A stretch of 64,000 nt of DNA, taken from NCBI RefSeq assembly GCF_019649055.1, contig NW_026570310.1, positions 372,001 to 436,000 of the forward strand. The letters run 5' to 3'. Positions 9,574 to 19,505 of this stretch are shown in pieces. The position numbers were made by a program, and so were the translations under genes. Source of the stretch: Paramacrobiotus metropolitanus (taxonomy: Eukaryota; Tardigrada; Eutardigrada; Parachela; Macrobiotidae). A model generated the notes under the pieces. The model searched no databases. It was not told where the DNA came from and saw only the letters and a program-made list of their open reading frames with translations. Within the stretch, counting starts at the first letter, position 1. Every line of letters starts with the position of its first letter.

Positions 9574-10371
9574 ATGCCGCCTATTGATCCTAACCGAGCC
9601 TTTGATAAGCTGAAAGACGCTATTTTTCATTCGTCCTCCAACCAGCAGCAACAGCAGTATAATGCCGGTTATAATCACCGAGGAAGGGGTGGAGCCCGTG
9701 GTGCTTACCGTGGCAACTTTCGTCCGTACGGCCGAGGAAATCATAGGAATTTTGGAGACAATAACTTGCGTCGTGGAAACGATCATTGGCGTCGTAATGG
9801 CCGACCTCTGGGCGCACCGGAAGTTATTGAAGTACCTGATGGAGTCGATCACCCAGTTGCTCCAGTGGAAGCTGCCGCCGCAAACATGGAGGTTGATGAC
9901 CCGGGCAACCAAGCAGCGAATGCACCGAATCCGGTCCAAGGCAACGGAAATGTGGCTGCAGGTGAGCCCAATGGTGTCAACCCTGCTGTCAATCTACATG
10001 GTTCGCCAGCCTTGAATGCCGTTGTCGTTCCTCCGGCTGTCATTCCACCTGCGCAGCAGCAAGCCCCGCAGAACGCTGAATTTCCCGGTTTGCCACCAAA
10101 CGTGTTGCCCCTTGCCGAAGTGCCGATTGTCCGCGATGCCCGCGACCGTTCTCCGGCTGATCGCCCACGTGCGCCGTCTGCGCCTTCTGGCCCTGTTGGG
10201 TCTGCAGAGCATAATTTTGTACCCGGTTATTTGGCCCAGCAACAGCAACGTGAATTGGATGTCGATCGCCGACGTCAGATGGCTGCGGAAGTTTCTCGCC
10301 GTTTGGATGCCGCTGCATCTGGCTCTGGTATTACCGGTCTCTTTTCATTGGCTCCCAGTGCTGGCAAGTAA
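9574..10371 (+). CDS. RGG/Q-rich disordered protein (265 aa)
   Basis: ATG at 9574, TAA at 10369-10371. The N-terminus is followed by a poly-Gln run and an RG/RGG-rich segment (about residues 32-70: HRGRGGARGAYRGNFRPYGR). Then comes a long Pro/Ala/Asn/Val-rich disordered region and a C-terminal charged helix with QQQQRELDVDRRRQ. RGG segments in known proteins bind RNA and drive condensates, so RNA binding is a reasonable inference. I cannot name a family. A TATA box precedes it and AATAAA follows at 10701-10706. The long open frame with biased composition supports coding. Confidence 0.6.
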   Translation: MPPIDPNRAFDKLKDAIFHSSSNQQQQQYNAGYNHRGRGGARGAYRGNFRPYGRGNHRNFGDNNLRRGNDHWRRNGRPLGAPEVIEVPDGVDHPVAPVEAAAANMEVDDPGNQAANAPNPVQGNGNVAAGEPNGVNPAVNLHGSPALNAVVVPPAVIPPAQQQAPQNAEFPGLPPNVLPLAEVPIVRDARDRSPADRPRAPSAPSGPVGSAEHNFVPGYLAQQQQRELDVDRRRQMAAEVSRRLDAAASGSGITGLFSLAPSAGK

Positions 10372-11518
10372 CCTTGACTCACCTCTGACATTGACCTTGT
10401 TTGCTCTCTTTGATCTCATATTGTTACTGGCTTTGTTGCACTGCCTTGACTTTTGATTTTGTTGCCTTTTACTGGTTTACATTATTGTATCAGTGTGCTG
10501 GTAGATTGCACTCACCATTTTGATACGCTTATTTGTAGCTTGTTTGTTGTTGTTGACATTTGTTGCTGTACGATGTGATTCGTAGTATTCGAGAATTCGT
10601 AAGAATACTACTGGTTGGTTGATTTGGTGCTTTTGCTCGTTTAATCCATAGTGCTACAGAAGCGCACATAATCACATTTTAAGATTTTAATCTCACAATT
10701 AATAAAGCTTTATGCCGTATACTGTACATACACAACACCATCCAAACTCAAACGGCACACTGGTCGTAAATTCATAGTTGCCTTCCTGGATCCTTGGACC
10801 TCCGCCCTGCCAAACCCGTGGACTTCCGGCTGCCTTTTCGCCAAGGATTCCACATATTCACTCATTCGGAATCACGGCGTACAGTCACATTGGGCATCGG
10901 ATGGACGCGTGGATTGTGCGGTGGAACGGGATCAGGATGGATGGAAGTGCAAAATCGCACTGGGATATTGCGGGATGGATTGCTTACATTGGCACGGCCA
11001 AGCATCGTTCGTGGGGGTGACGTGTGGGAGCAGGATCACACGCCGGTTGTACATACTGATGCTGACTGTCCGCCTTCCACCTGCAACACAACGAATAATC
11101 TAGTCAATCTCTTCTGTGATTTGTTGTCCTCTTTTACTAGCGATGTATATGATGTCATAACGCAAAGTCTATATAAGTTTTGGTTGTCACTAATATCGGA
11201 ATTAGTAGTCTGAGATTTACTTCTGAGACTGCTTCTAATTACAATTTCCTAGCGTTGTGAACTGTGTTGTGAATTGGACAAAGAGACAGCAATACTTGTT
11301 CCTACTGAAGTGCATAGTTGCTCCCGGATTATCGCTTAGTATACAGGTTTGCTCGTGACACAATCGTCCTAGCTCTTGCCGATCCTCACAGGACTTACGA
11401 CCGGAGATTGTAGTTGGACCTTCGTTAGGGATTCCTGACTCGTGTTTCTGAATCGTTCGTCAGTTCTCCACCATAGATCTTCTGTTACAGTTTGAGAGTA
11501 CGAGTGCCTACCGACTGA
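10372..11518. other. 3' region with AATAAA, then promoter-like sequence
   Basis: AATAAA at 10701-10706 suits the RGG gene. Further on, TCTATATAAG at 11168-11177 is a strong TATA-like site about 350 bases before the RING frame. The stretch 11150-11527 ends in AATTACAG and could be a 5' leader with splice acceptor, or a retroelement LTR fragment; I found no second copy. The frame at 10794-11213 is not convincing. Confidence 0.35.
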
Positions 11519-11839
11519 CAATTACAGGCGTGGAAGAGTAAAGATTGTTCATGGAGCCTTAAACGGCGTGAACGCTTATACACGACAAAGGCTGTCCAAC
11601 GGTTTCAACGTTTCAACCGCATCCAGGACCTCGTGAGAGCGGCTAATAAAATCAAGGCCCGCACCATCGAAGCACGACTGGACGAAAACTGTCAGCTGGA
11701 AAAGGAGTGCAGCGTATGCTTGAATAAAAACGTTTCAATCTGTTTTTCACCGTGTGGGCATGCAATTTGTTGCACCGAATGTGCTGGTCGCGTACAGGAA
11801 TGCCCGCTTTGCCGTCAGCTGATTTTGGAAAAAATTTAA
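11519..11839 (+). CDS. IAP-type RING finger protein (C-terminal part)
   Basis: The frame is open from 11519 (TGA at 11516-11518) to a TAA at 11837-11839. A possible splice acceptor AATTACAG precedes 11528. The C-terminus is a clear C3HC4 RING of the inhibitor-of-apoptosis kind, with CSVCLNK, PCGHAICCTEC and CPLCRQ supplying the zinc ligands. The preceding part is basic and helical. RING domains of this type act as E3 ubiquitin ligases; IAP-like RING proteins occur in several DNA viruses and Polinton-like elements. No BIR domain is visible. An upstream exon could exist. Position directly before the ATPase suggests it belongs to the element, but it could be an independent host exon. Confidence 0.65.
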   Translation, partial: QLQAWKSKDCSWSLKRRERLYTTKAVQRFQRFNRIQDLVRAANKIKARTIEARLDENCQLEKECSVCLNKNVSICFSPCGHAICCTECAGRVQECPLCRQLILEKI

Positions 11840-11907
11840 ATGTTTTTTGCATAAATAGTCAATTTAAGCCGCCGAGCTTACTGGTGTGAATTATTTCGGA
11901 ATCAAAA

Positions 11908-12598
11908 ATGTTTGGAATAATAAATGATTATCCGCGCTTTTGCGCTCCTTTTGGTATGTGTGTTTGTGGACCTACAATGTTGGGTAAAACGCAGTTTGTT
12001 TTCATTTTGCTAAAAAACAGTTTAGCGGTATTCGATCGCCTACCAACTCGGATACTATATTGTTAGAAGTCAGTGGCAGAAAGGTTTTGACGAACTACGA
12101 AAAGACGTTGCACAAGTTGAGTTCTTACATGGTTTGAATGACCTCTTCTCAGTGGTGCAATCTATCGATAGCGACAACCATACTTTAGTCGTCATTGATG
12201 ACCTGGCTACGGATCTGTGTAAAGACGTGCGGTTCTCGGACCTCTTTACCCGTGGAATACATCATAAGAATATTTCTGTCATCATGCTCCTTCAAAACCT
12301 GTACAAACAAGAAAAGACTGTGCGGGACATAACGCTGAACTCCCAGTACCTGGTACTATTTAAGCACGTGCGTGATATCAATCAGATCTCCTTATTCGCT
12401 CGTCAAACAGGACTCAAGCATTTGGTGGGCGCATACAACAAAGTCACAACAGAGGCATATCAACCGCTTGTCTTGGACTTACGCCCCAACTGCTTCGACT
12501 ATTTAAGGGTTCGTTCGCACGTGCTACCGAATCAACAGATGCGTATTTATCTCGACCGAAACCGTACCAACGACCTGCCAAAATGTCCGAACGCGTGA
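11908..12598 (+). pseudogene. Packaging ATPase of a Polinton-type element, one frameshift
   Basis: The ATG at 11908 opens a frame with a Walker A motif (GPTMLGKTQF, 11968-11997). It is closed by a TAG near 12064. The coding signal resumes in another frame from about 12045 and runs to the TGA at 12596-12598, including a Walker B motif (LVVIDDL) near 12185-12205. The pattern fits the FtsK/HerA-like genome-packaging ATPases of adintoviruses and Polintons, which move DNA into the capsid. The length is near normal if the break is ignored. One indel around 12045-12060 separates the two halves. The end overlaps the next start by 16 bases, typical of these compact elements. Confidence 0.7.
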
Positions 12599-12909
12599 AA
12601 GCTCTGGCACCCTTCATAATTACTCTTCAACACCTGAAGCCGCAGCAGCGCAAGGTCTTGATGAGCTACCTGACCAAGACCCAACTAAAAGCACTGGAAG
12701 AGGTCGCTGTTAACATTGTAAAAAATACTGTGAATTTGTCTCCAGCGCAGGCAGAGAAATGTAAACGCCACCGGAAGGCATTAAAGCTGATTGCCCTGCG
12801 CCGGTATCCGCTCAAAGAAAAACGGAAAATATTTCAACAAGGAGGATTCATTGGAGCCATCTTACCTGTCATTGCTGGAGTTTTAAAATCGTTGATCGGT
12901 AATGGATGA
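12583..12909 (+). CDS. pX-like small basic protein of Polinton/adintovirus type
   Basis: 108 residues from ATG 12583 to TGA at 12907-12909, unbroken. The N-terminal two thirds is helical and rich in Lys/Arg/Leu. The C-terminus is GGFIGAILPVIAGVLKSLIG, a Gly-rich hydrophobic segment. This architecture is common to small proteins beside the ATPase in adintoviruses, where they have been compared with the adenovirus core protein pX; the comparison is from memory of the family. A role in virion core or membrane contact is inferred. It overlaps the ATPase before it and the core protein after it. Confidence 0.6.
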   Translation: MSERVKALAPFIITLQHLKPQQRKVLMSYLTKTQLKALEEVAVNIVKNTVNLSPAQAEKCKRHRKALKLIALRRYPLKEKRKIFQQGGFIGAILPVIAGVLKSLIGNG

Positions 12910-13741
12910 ACTCTTCACAGTACCACGGCGTGTGATGGAGAACCGGATGCAGAACCAGCTCCAGATCAACAAGGAGCCCCCAGAAGCTCACAGTGTCATA
13001 ACGTTGAATGCGCTAGTGGCGAAAACACTGCAACGAACCGATATAAGTGAATTTGAAAAAGCTAGCCAGTTAAGCAGCATTCTGGAACGGTTCCTCGCTC
13101 TTAAACAAAAAGCCATACCCGATGAAAATCCTTTGGAATTATCAACTGACGTTGCCGCACAACCACCACCGATAGCTTCCGTAAAGCAGCCGGCAGCCTC
13201 TGCACACCAAGCGCTACGACTGCCGACGGTTTCGTCGCTACCAACACATCCAGCACCTCGCAAGCGTAAACTGTTGGAAGAAACGGATGAGTCAACTAAG
13301 CCTGCTAAGCAGCTTCGACAACCATTAATTCCGTCGGATCTACCTACCAAAGGCCAAAAGCGGGACCTGGAAAACGATAAGGAAGACAGCAATAGACCAA
13401 AGGCAGCGCGCATTGCTTTGTTTCCATCAAAACTGCCTAAGAAAGGACGCAAGCGGTATTTTCAAGACGACAGCGGTGAAGTGCGACCAACCAAAACAGC
13501 GCGCATAGCGTTGTTTGCCCCGACAGCACCGCGGAAAGGTCGGAAACGGCAACCCGAAGACACGGAGAACCCAACATATCCATACAAGCGACCGCGGCGA
13601 CCTCTATTTCCGGTCACCACTCCCTTTCGCGGTAAAAATAAAAAAGCGGACCAGATTGAAGGCAGTGTGAGGAAGCTGCGCTCCCGTACTCTTCAAAAAG
13701 GATCGGGTGCGTCCAGAATCCAGTGGATTACTCTGACGTAA
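12902..13741 (+). CDS. Repeat-rich basic core-type protein of the element (279 aa)
   Basis: ATG at 12902, TAA at 13739-13741, unbroken. The N-terminal 70 residues are helical and resemble the conserved start of a protein found beside the ATPase in adintoviruses. From about residue 120 a motif recurs about four times at 31-33-residue spacing: a short basic/hydrophobic block (PLIP, ARIALFP, ARIALFA, RRPLFP) followed about ten residues later by a basic K-G-x-K/R block. Between them are acidic Asp/Glu stretches. This looks like a DNA-binding or condensing core protein. An intact frame beside broken ATPase and integrase is noteworthy. Exact homologue not identified. Confidence 0.55.
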   Translation: MDELFTVPRRVMENRMQNQLQINKEPPEAHSVITLNALVAKTLQRTDISEFEKASQLSSILERFLALKQKAIPDENPLELSTDVAAQPPPIASVKQPAASAHQALRLPTVSSLPTHPAPRKRKLLEETDESTKPAKQLRQPLIPSDLPTKGQKRDLENDKEDSNRPKAARIALFPSKLPKKGRKRYFQDDSGEVRPTKTARIALFAPTAPRKGRKRQPEDTENPTYPYKRPRRPLFPVTTPFRGKNKKADQIEGSVRKLRSRTLQKGSGASRIQWITLT

Positions 13742-13757
13742 TGGCTAGCTTGCTGCC

Positions 13758-14572
13758 TAGTGTATTACGATTATGCCGAATATTTAAGATCAATTGCGTG
13801 TCCACCTGTTGTAACAAAGCGGATGGAGAAGCTAATGAAGCGATACCTCAACCCACGCGACCCCGGCGGTCTTGGAGGCGTAGAAAGGTTTCGAGGAAGT
13901 CTCAAGACCAGAGCCAACAGACGGAAAGCACAGGAGATTCTGCAGGAGATCGATGCGTACACTGTGACCAAAGAAAATCGCCGGCGGTTTGCGCGCAATC
14001 GGATCGTAGTGACCAACCTTCGCCAGCAGTATCAAGCGGATCTGGCTGATTTGTCAAAATATTCCAAAGAAAATGACGGATTCAAACACCTTCTCTTTGT
14101 GATTGATTGCTTTTCCAAAAAGCTAAGCATTCAACCAATGAAAACCAAAACGGCCAAAGAAACCAAAAACGCTTGTCACAGGCCTTTGAAGAACTCGGCG
14201 AACCGGAGAAGCTGCAATACGATAAAGGAACCGAAGCTGTAAACGCCACCGTCAAGACTTTTCTGAAAGAAAAAGAATGGTTTCATCACATCGGAAAACG
14301 AAGACATAAAATGTGCCATGGCCGAACGTGTCATTCGCACCATAAAACCCCGATGTTTCGCCTGTTTCAGATTTCCATTAACACATTTGGACAGTAATCG
14401 AATGATGTGTTGTGGTATAAAATTGTTTATTGGATTGAGCCATCTTACTGATTCAAAGTCCCGGATGGTGTATGGTGCAAAAAGTGTCATGATGAGAAGG
14501 GAGAATTTGCGTAAAAGAATGCAAGACAAGACCTTTGCGTCGCCAGTGCACTCAGTGCCGTTAAGCCGATGA
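13758..14572 (+). pseudogene. Retroviral-type integrase of the element, two frameshifts
   Basis: Three successive frames carry parts of an rve-family integrase: 13758 to about 14170, about 14160 to 14300, and about 14300 to 14572. The first has DPGGLGGVERF and the motif QADLADL with the first catalytic Asp. The second has YDKGTEA with the second Asp. The third has AERVIRTIK with the catalytic Glu. These match the integrases of Polintons and adintoviruses, which insert the element DNA into the host genome. At least two indels break it, so this copy is inactive. The start overlaps the end of the core-protein frame region, so the original start is unclear. Confidence 0.75.
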
Positions 14573-15666
14573 TTTATCTGGCGATTGCATTATGTAGATC
14601 AGTTTCTCTTAAAAATCACTGTAGGTCACACACCAACAAATTACTAGTTATTAAATTTTTATATTATTACCGTATGTGTTAGGCATCTTTTTCACTATGG
14701 GTCGCCGGGCTGAGGGCGTGGCTTGCAATACAGCGAGGTTTAAATTAAAGCAGACCAGAATAAAAATGCGGTTCGACCCAAGGGCCATCCTTGTCTCCCT
14801 CCCATTTAAAATTTGTTAAGAAATTCCACTGATGCTGCAGTGCCAAAAAAGTTTATGCTGGGCTGTTTGCCATTCAAAGCCCTTGCTAAATTCGCCTGAC
14901 TCCATTCTGTTTCATTGATGGCGACGTGACCTTTGCAGTATTACTGGAGGCACCGTCCGAATGATGGACGGTGCCCTTTGAGAGCTCGCACAAGAATCGC
15001 CGAAGGTGGATATGTCTAGTATGTAAAAAAAACTCGTTGGCTAAGCACCGAGCAACACTTTAAGTTCTTGTGTTTGCCCAAAAGGCCCGCGACATCCCGT
15101 TGCAACACATTTTCGCACCAGCGCGAAATTTATTTCGCCACTGCTTTGTCGATTTCTTCTTCGATCCTTCTGTCAGCTGTACCTTATCGCATACTTGGTA
15201 GATCACAGATAGAATACTAAAATCCACTACTTTAATGCTTGTCTCATTCTTCGAAAACGTCATCTCGAAGTTATGTATCTCTGCGCGCTTGGCAACCACA
15301 TTCTTCCGGACGCGCTGTTTAACATACAGGCCTATGGGATGTGCACCTTCTTTCTGGGTCACCGCGAGCACCAATCACGAGAAAGCCTTTGCTGACCCAT
15401 ACCACATACCTTTAAGGCCACTCAACAGTTTATAAAAATGTCCATAAAAAAATGTCACTTGGGGAACTTTCTAGAAGGTCAGTTATAAGCCCTATGGAAA
15501 TGACCACTACCCCATCCTAGGTTTTAACCGGTTGGCTACTTACTACCCCATCCAGCATTTCAAATTTTTGCATATTCAGATCCGCAACAAAAAGTTACAC
15601 TAGAAAAGTGCAAAATAAAAAGTGAAAACGAGTACAGAAATATTTTTAAATTTAATTAGCGCAACT
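14573..15666. other. Non-coding flank of the relic, with one small hairpin
   Basis: Mostly without convincing genes. A 10-bp-arm hairpin GGCACCGTCC/GGACGGTGCC sits at 14949-14975. A minus-strand frame (15060-15374) is listed separately. No Polinton terminal repeat was recognised. Confidence 0.4.
15060..15374 (-). CDS. Unassigned 104-aa frame beside the Polinton relic
   Basis: A minus-strand frame with a beta-rich amino-acid pattern (IHNFEMTFSKNETSIKVVDF) and a basic C-terminal part. Its composition is protein-like. The position next to the relic allows a capsid-related origin, but I see no diagnostic motif. It may be a chance frame. Confidence 0.25.
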   Translation of the reverse strand: MVLAVTQKEGAHPIGLYVKQRVRKNVVAKRAEIHNFEMTFSKNETSIKVVDFSILSVIYQVCDKVQLTEGSKKKSTKQWRNKFRAGAKMCCNGMSRAFWANTRT

Positions 15667-15693
15667 GTCCGAACTTGGCGCGGCACCCCTGTA
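15667..15693 (+). repeat. 27-nt transposon-end-like sequence, copy 1
   Basis: A 27-base sequence beginning GTCCGAACTTGGCG and ending CACCCCTG-TA is identical to 18387-18413. Read outward it starts CAGGGGTG next to a TA, as expected for the terminal inverted repeat of a Tc1/mariner-type transposon inserted at TA. No inverted partner was found, so it would be a solitary end. Confidence 0.5.
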
Positions 15694-17256
15694 TTAGAAA
15701 AGCGAAGAGTAAGGGATTTCGTTATTATTTCTGCCAGTTTTGTGGATGTGCGGGACTTGAGCCGAAAGGGTGGGAAAGAGCCGAGCTGGTGTTTCACTTG
15801 CTTGGACGAGGTGATCATAATCATACTCACAGCCATGTAAAAAAAGGATCAAACAGTGCCCTGATGAGTGTGAAGGTAACCGATTGCCCGAATCAAGACT
15901 CAAATGGAAAAGATATCAACGCAAATATTGCGAGAAAATTCTTGCGGAAGGGGTGTCGGAATGGAAAAAAAAGGACGCACAACGTGGCAAGGCGTACGGA
16001 TTACAGACGGCAAGGCGAGAGCACCGGCGTAGTATCCATTCATTGATCCCTTGCCGGATTTATCGGATAAACAGTTGCGTGACGCTGGTTTTAAACGGGA
16101 TTCCCAAACAAGGTGTATTATATGGACTAAGCAGAAAGACAATGATTGCACCACCTTACAGTTGACATCCAACGGTATACCATTGTATAGTGTCGGGACA
16201 CACTTGTTTAGTATATACGTATCCAAACGTCTTGGGTTTTATTTTTACAGTGTCTGTTACGACGACGGAAGTAGTACAATTGAATAACGGTGGGTTACAG
16301 CCGGATCCAGTGACGTCTCGTTATCCAATCAGGAAATTGTCGATGGTAGAGAATCTGACAAAGTGTGCATCGGTGATGAACCACTATAAATTGTTTTTGG
16401 ATCGCTCGGAATTACGGGAGGTACAATAGTTAAAACAGCAAGTGGATCTTCGCACCTGGGGCATGTATACCGTCACTGTTCATGCTGCGGTGAGATCGCT
16501 ACCTAGATGTCTATTGCATAGCTTCATTGTGTGTACAGACCGGTGTTAAACAGATACGCTTATTATGTATAGATTGCGAAGGATCTCCCTCCATATTTTT
16601 CAATCAATGGACCGGCTGATCAGATTCATGCAGTACTTAAGGAAATCGTTCGTATCTAGGAAAAACTCAAAGATCTGGGTAAGGAACAGTCCAACCAGGG
16701 GAAGAATATTGGATCAGTGGTTGAAACTCAGGCGTCAGTACTAGCAACGCAGAATGCCCGTGCTTCGGTGTCCATTCCCTTGGATCAGATCATGCCAGGT
16801 AAGCATTACCATATAACCCACAGAACGTCTGATGGTAAAATCGTCACATTTCTCGTATGCGTTACAGTGCAAGAGATTACCGAAGGACATTCAGCAGTAT
16901 GCGGAGCAGAAATTTCTGGATTGGAAACCAACGTGACTGACTACATTTTACAGAATACACTCTGTAAAGCGCTACGGGACTCTTCATTTATAAGTACGAT
17001 CAGGACAGTACTTTTCTTCGCTTCTTTTCTCTGAATGGGCTATGAATCCATGGACCATTTAGAAAGAACTGCTGCTGAAAACCGCAGGCAGCCAACTCAT
17101 CCGAGCCGAGCATTTTCAGAATTTATCCTCTGCTGTTACGAGTTCGTTCCATCGTCGACGCCGCCCATTGAGATGGAAAACATTGAAAATTGTATAGAAA
17201 ACATTTTATGCCTTCCAGACCCGAAAAAGCTTGACTGCGTGTCAAAAGGATGCTAG
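15694..17256 (+). other. Several short plus-strand frames, possible unknown exons
   Basis: 15675-16046 carries a C-x2-C and HNHTHSH-rich frame. 16051-16287 is a frame beginning LPDLSDKQLRDAGF. An acceptor-like TTTTTACAG near 16249 is followed by another frame to 16429. 16717-17034 and 17035-17256 are also open. The amino-acid patterns are partly protein-like but none is recognised, and frames change often. They may be exons of one decayed gene. Confidence 0.25.
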
Positions 17257-18386
17257 ATGCAATGAGTAGCGCAAAGGAATGTTCGACTTTAAATTCAAGA
17301 ATGCAGCACTCGTACATTAAAACTTTCGGCGCCGTAATTTTGATAATCTGCTGTCCAACTCTTTGGCATTTCAGTCAAACGGTGCCTTTGCGACACCGGA
17401 TTATCTAACAGTTACACAACTCAACCGAATTCATCACTTCCTGCTAACATAAGTACAGCGTAAAACTGAGAACAATAAAGCTAGATTAATGTCACTATAC
17501 ACCATATACGAATTCATGAAGCGTAATAAAAAATATCGACACATATTCACCGTAGAATCTTCACGTCAACACCGCTGTGGATTTTAAGCTGCGTTCAAGG
17601 AATTATCCATTAAAGAATTCAGAGAGTTATTACGACGATTAACTCGCGAGTCTGGAGCTACCAAATTGACTGACGACTGATTACGCAAGCTTTTACGCTG
17701 CACATCCGGATGACTCACACGCGACTGACTAATAGCTATGTCATTGCGCTTATCTTCAGCTGTCATACGAGCACGTTCGGCAGCTTGCTTGCGACGCTAT
17801 TCTTCAGCATTTTGTTCAAAAAAGCTGGACGGTTTCACGGACGGATACTGCGGACGACTATTGCCGTTAAAGGGCACACAAGCAACTCCGGAAACCGCTA
17901 AAGGAAATCTGTCATTTAGGCAGCTTGCGGATGTATCTCTTTCGTCATCGCGTCCGCAAACGCGCGAAATTTTACATATAAAATAATAGAAAATCCAAAT
18001 ATTTTAGAACCTACTGTTTTCCTGCTCAGTTAGTCCTAACGCTATAATCTCCTCTGGCAGCTCCTTCTGTCCATCGTAAACGGTTGAGGACACTTCGTTG
18101 TCCGAAACGTTATTACTGTTGTCCACTCTGCGAAATTGAAGATGCTTTTTATGATGGCAAACGGTGTGAAGTGAAAAAGTGAAATTTTGTTTTCTCATTA
18201 AATTACCTTCTCCATCCTTGCGGACTTTGATTATCGCGGACGCAATGGAATGTTGTATTCCATCATGTATAAGTATAGTTTTGATCGACGTTGGAAGCTG
18301 TGCTTTATATCTTGACGAGGACAAGCCAAGCCAAATAACACGCTTCAGTTGCAGCTGAAATGTCACAACTTCGACCTACCATTTCC
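17257..18386. other. Low-information stretch with a minus-strand frame
   Basis: A minus-strand frame at 18004-18366 ends in an acidic tail. The rest shows only shadow frames. Nothing recognised. Confidence 0.25.
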
Positions 18387-18413
18387 GTCCGAACTTGGCG
18401 CGGCACCCCTGTA
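18387..18413 (+). repeat. 27-nt transposon-end-like sequence, copy 2
   Basis: Identical over 27 bases to 15667-15693 and in the same orientation, again ending CACCCCTG-TA. Flanks differ on both sides, which argues for a mobile terminus rather than a segmental duplication. Confidence 0.5.
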
Positions 18414-18679
18414 AATACGCTTTCGTCTACAATAAGACCAAAGGTTATAAGGAACAAAAACACATACGACCGCTATACAACAATAACACACCAATTTCTT
18501 GTCTCGTTAAGAAGGCACTCCCCGCTTAGATGGTTTATCGCCTATATTTAGACAAATAGACAATCGTCAACCCAACCGAACCAATCACATTCTAAGCAGT
18601 TTATATGGACATCAAAGGAAGAAACGAATGATTATATCACATGGAAGTATACGATAATATTCATTGAAACACTGAAAAG

Positions 18680-18961
18680 TTATGTTTTGCCGTTACGCAT
18701 TATCCGTTCTTCTTTTTCTCCATTGGGATACAGATCTCTGTTACGGAGCGTATCATTCGATACATAAGCTGTCACAGGGTTGTCTGTACCGGTGTCGATA
18801 GGTACTGACAATGTACTGGAGTTGACAGACAGGTCAGGTATGATCGATGACACAATCGATGATGTGCGTCCGTGAACTGACACAGCACTCAAACTACCGC
18901 TTCCTATTGGAGAGATCTGAAGATTTAACAAATAAGAAAAATCAACACCAATACAAACCAA
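18680..18961 (-). CDS. Unassigned frame with TGTDNP motif (tail paralogue)
   Basis: The minus-strand C-terminal part contains DTGTDNPVTAYV, which resembles VTGSDNPETDYV in the frame at 19506-19874. Two similar tails in tandem suggest a small duplicated gene family. No function recognised; the start is not defined. Confidence 0.3.
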   Translation of the reverse strand: MVCIGVDFSYLLNLQISPIGSGSLSAVSVHGRTSSIVSSIIPDLSVNSSTLSVPIDTGTDNPVTAYVSNDTLRNRDLYPNGEKEERIMRNGKT

Positions 18962-19269
18962 GTCCCACCATCGTCACAAACATACCGATCCTTCGATGGG
19001 ACTGGTCAACGCTTTCCGTACTTGTGCACCACCATCTGCATACAAGATGAAATGTAATGATCTGATTGACCAGATGAACCGTATTGATCTGCTGGCATTG
19101 ATAAGCGATTAAATTCAATTTTTGCTGTTATCCAATGTAAACAATAACAATAATACACCGATATGAGATTGATATATAATCAGCAGGAAAAATTGATATA
19201 CAGGAACGTACTACTTCGAACTGTCTGTCCAATATCTCCATCGGGGGCTCGTATCTGCGCCGAATCAAA

Positions 19270-19497
19270 TCATTCCAAGTAGTTAACAATCAACATAGAA
19301 CGCTTAGCCACCATCAATTCTTCCTTAACAAACCAACTTCTCTTATTCTCTGGTGCTCCGTTAAATTGCACATAGTATTTCAGGTCTTTCCCGTTTTGAC
19401 AGTGGCGCAGAATTCGGGCATTGTTCTGGATCCTTCTATACAGGACCAAGCAGATACAATTCGGTCTCCCGCTATCGTAATATATGTGTAAAACCAA
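19270..19497 (-). CDS. Chromo-barrel/Tudor-knot-like segment (tentative)
   Basis: A minus-strand frame of about 75 codons. Its pattern RRIQNNARIL...LKYYVQFNG...WFVKEELM resembles the strand order of chromo-barrel or Tudor-knot domains (basic, Ala-x-Ile-Leu, YYV-x-F/Y-x-G, W-V). Such domains bind methylated lysines in chromatin proteins. It is a single short exon-like piece without verified splice sites, so the assignment is weak. Confidence 0.25.
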   Translation of the reverse strand: MVLHIYYDSGRPNCICLVLYRRIQNNARILRHCQNGKDLKYYVQFNGAPENKRSWFVKEELMVAKRSMLIVNYLE

Positions 19498-19505
19498 TTA
19501 TAGCC

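Larger units (their letters stand above)
11519..14572 (+). mobile_element. Decayed Polinton/adintovirus-type element (partial)
   Basis: Five neighbouring plus-strand frames match the gene set of Mavericks/Polintons and adintoviruses: RING protein, FtsK/HerA-type packaging ATPase, pX-like protein, core protein and retroviral-type integrase. Junctions are compact and overlapping (12583/12598 and 12902/12909). DNA polymerase B, protease and capsid genes were not found, and no terminal inverted repeats were recognised, so both ends appear lost. ATPase and integrase carry frameshifts, so this copy is not functional as it stands. Confidence 0.75.

Noticed and set aside
11150-11527. Solo LTR ending in AATTACA
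   Set aside because: No defined start, no second copy and no target duplication could be found.
12988-13452. Minus-strand 154-codon frame
   Set aside because: Antisense shadow of the core-type protein, with no motif.
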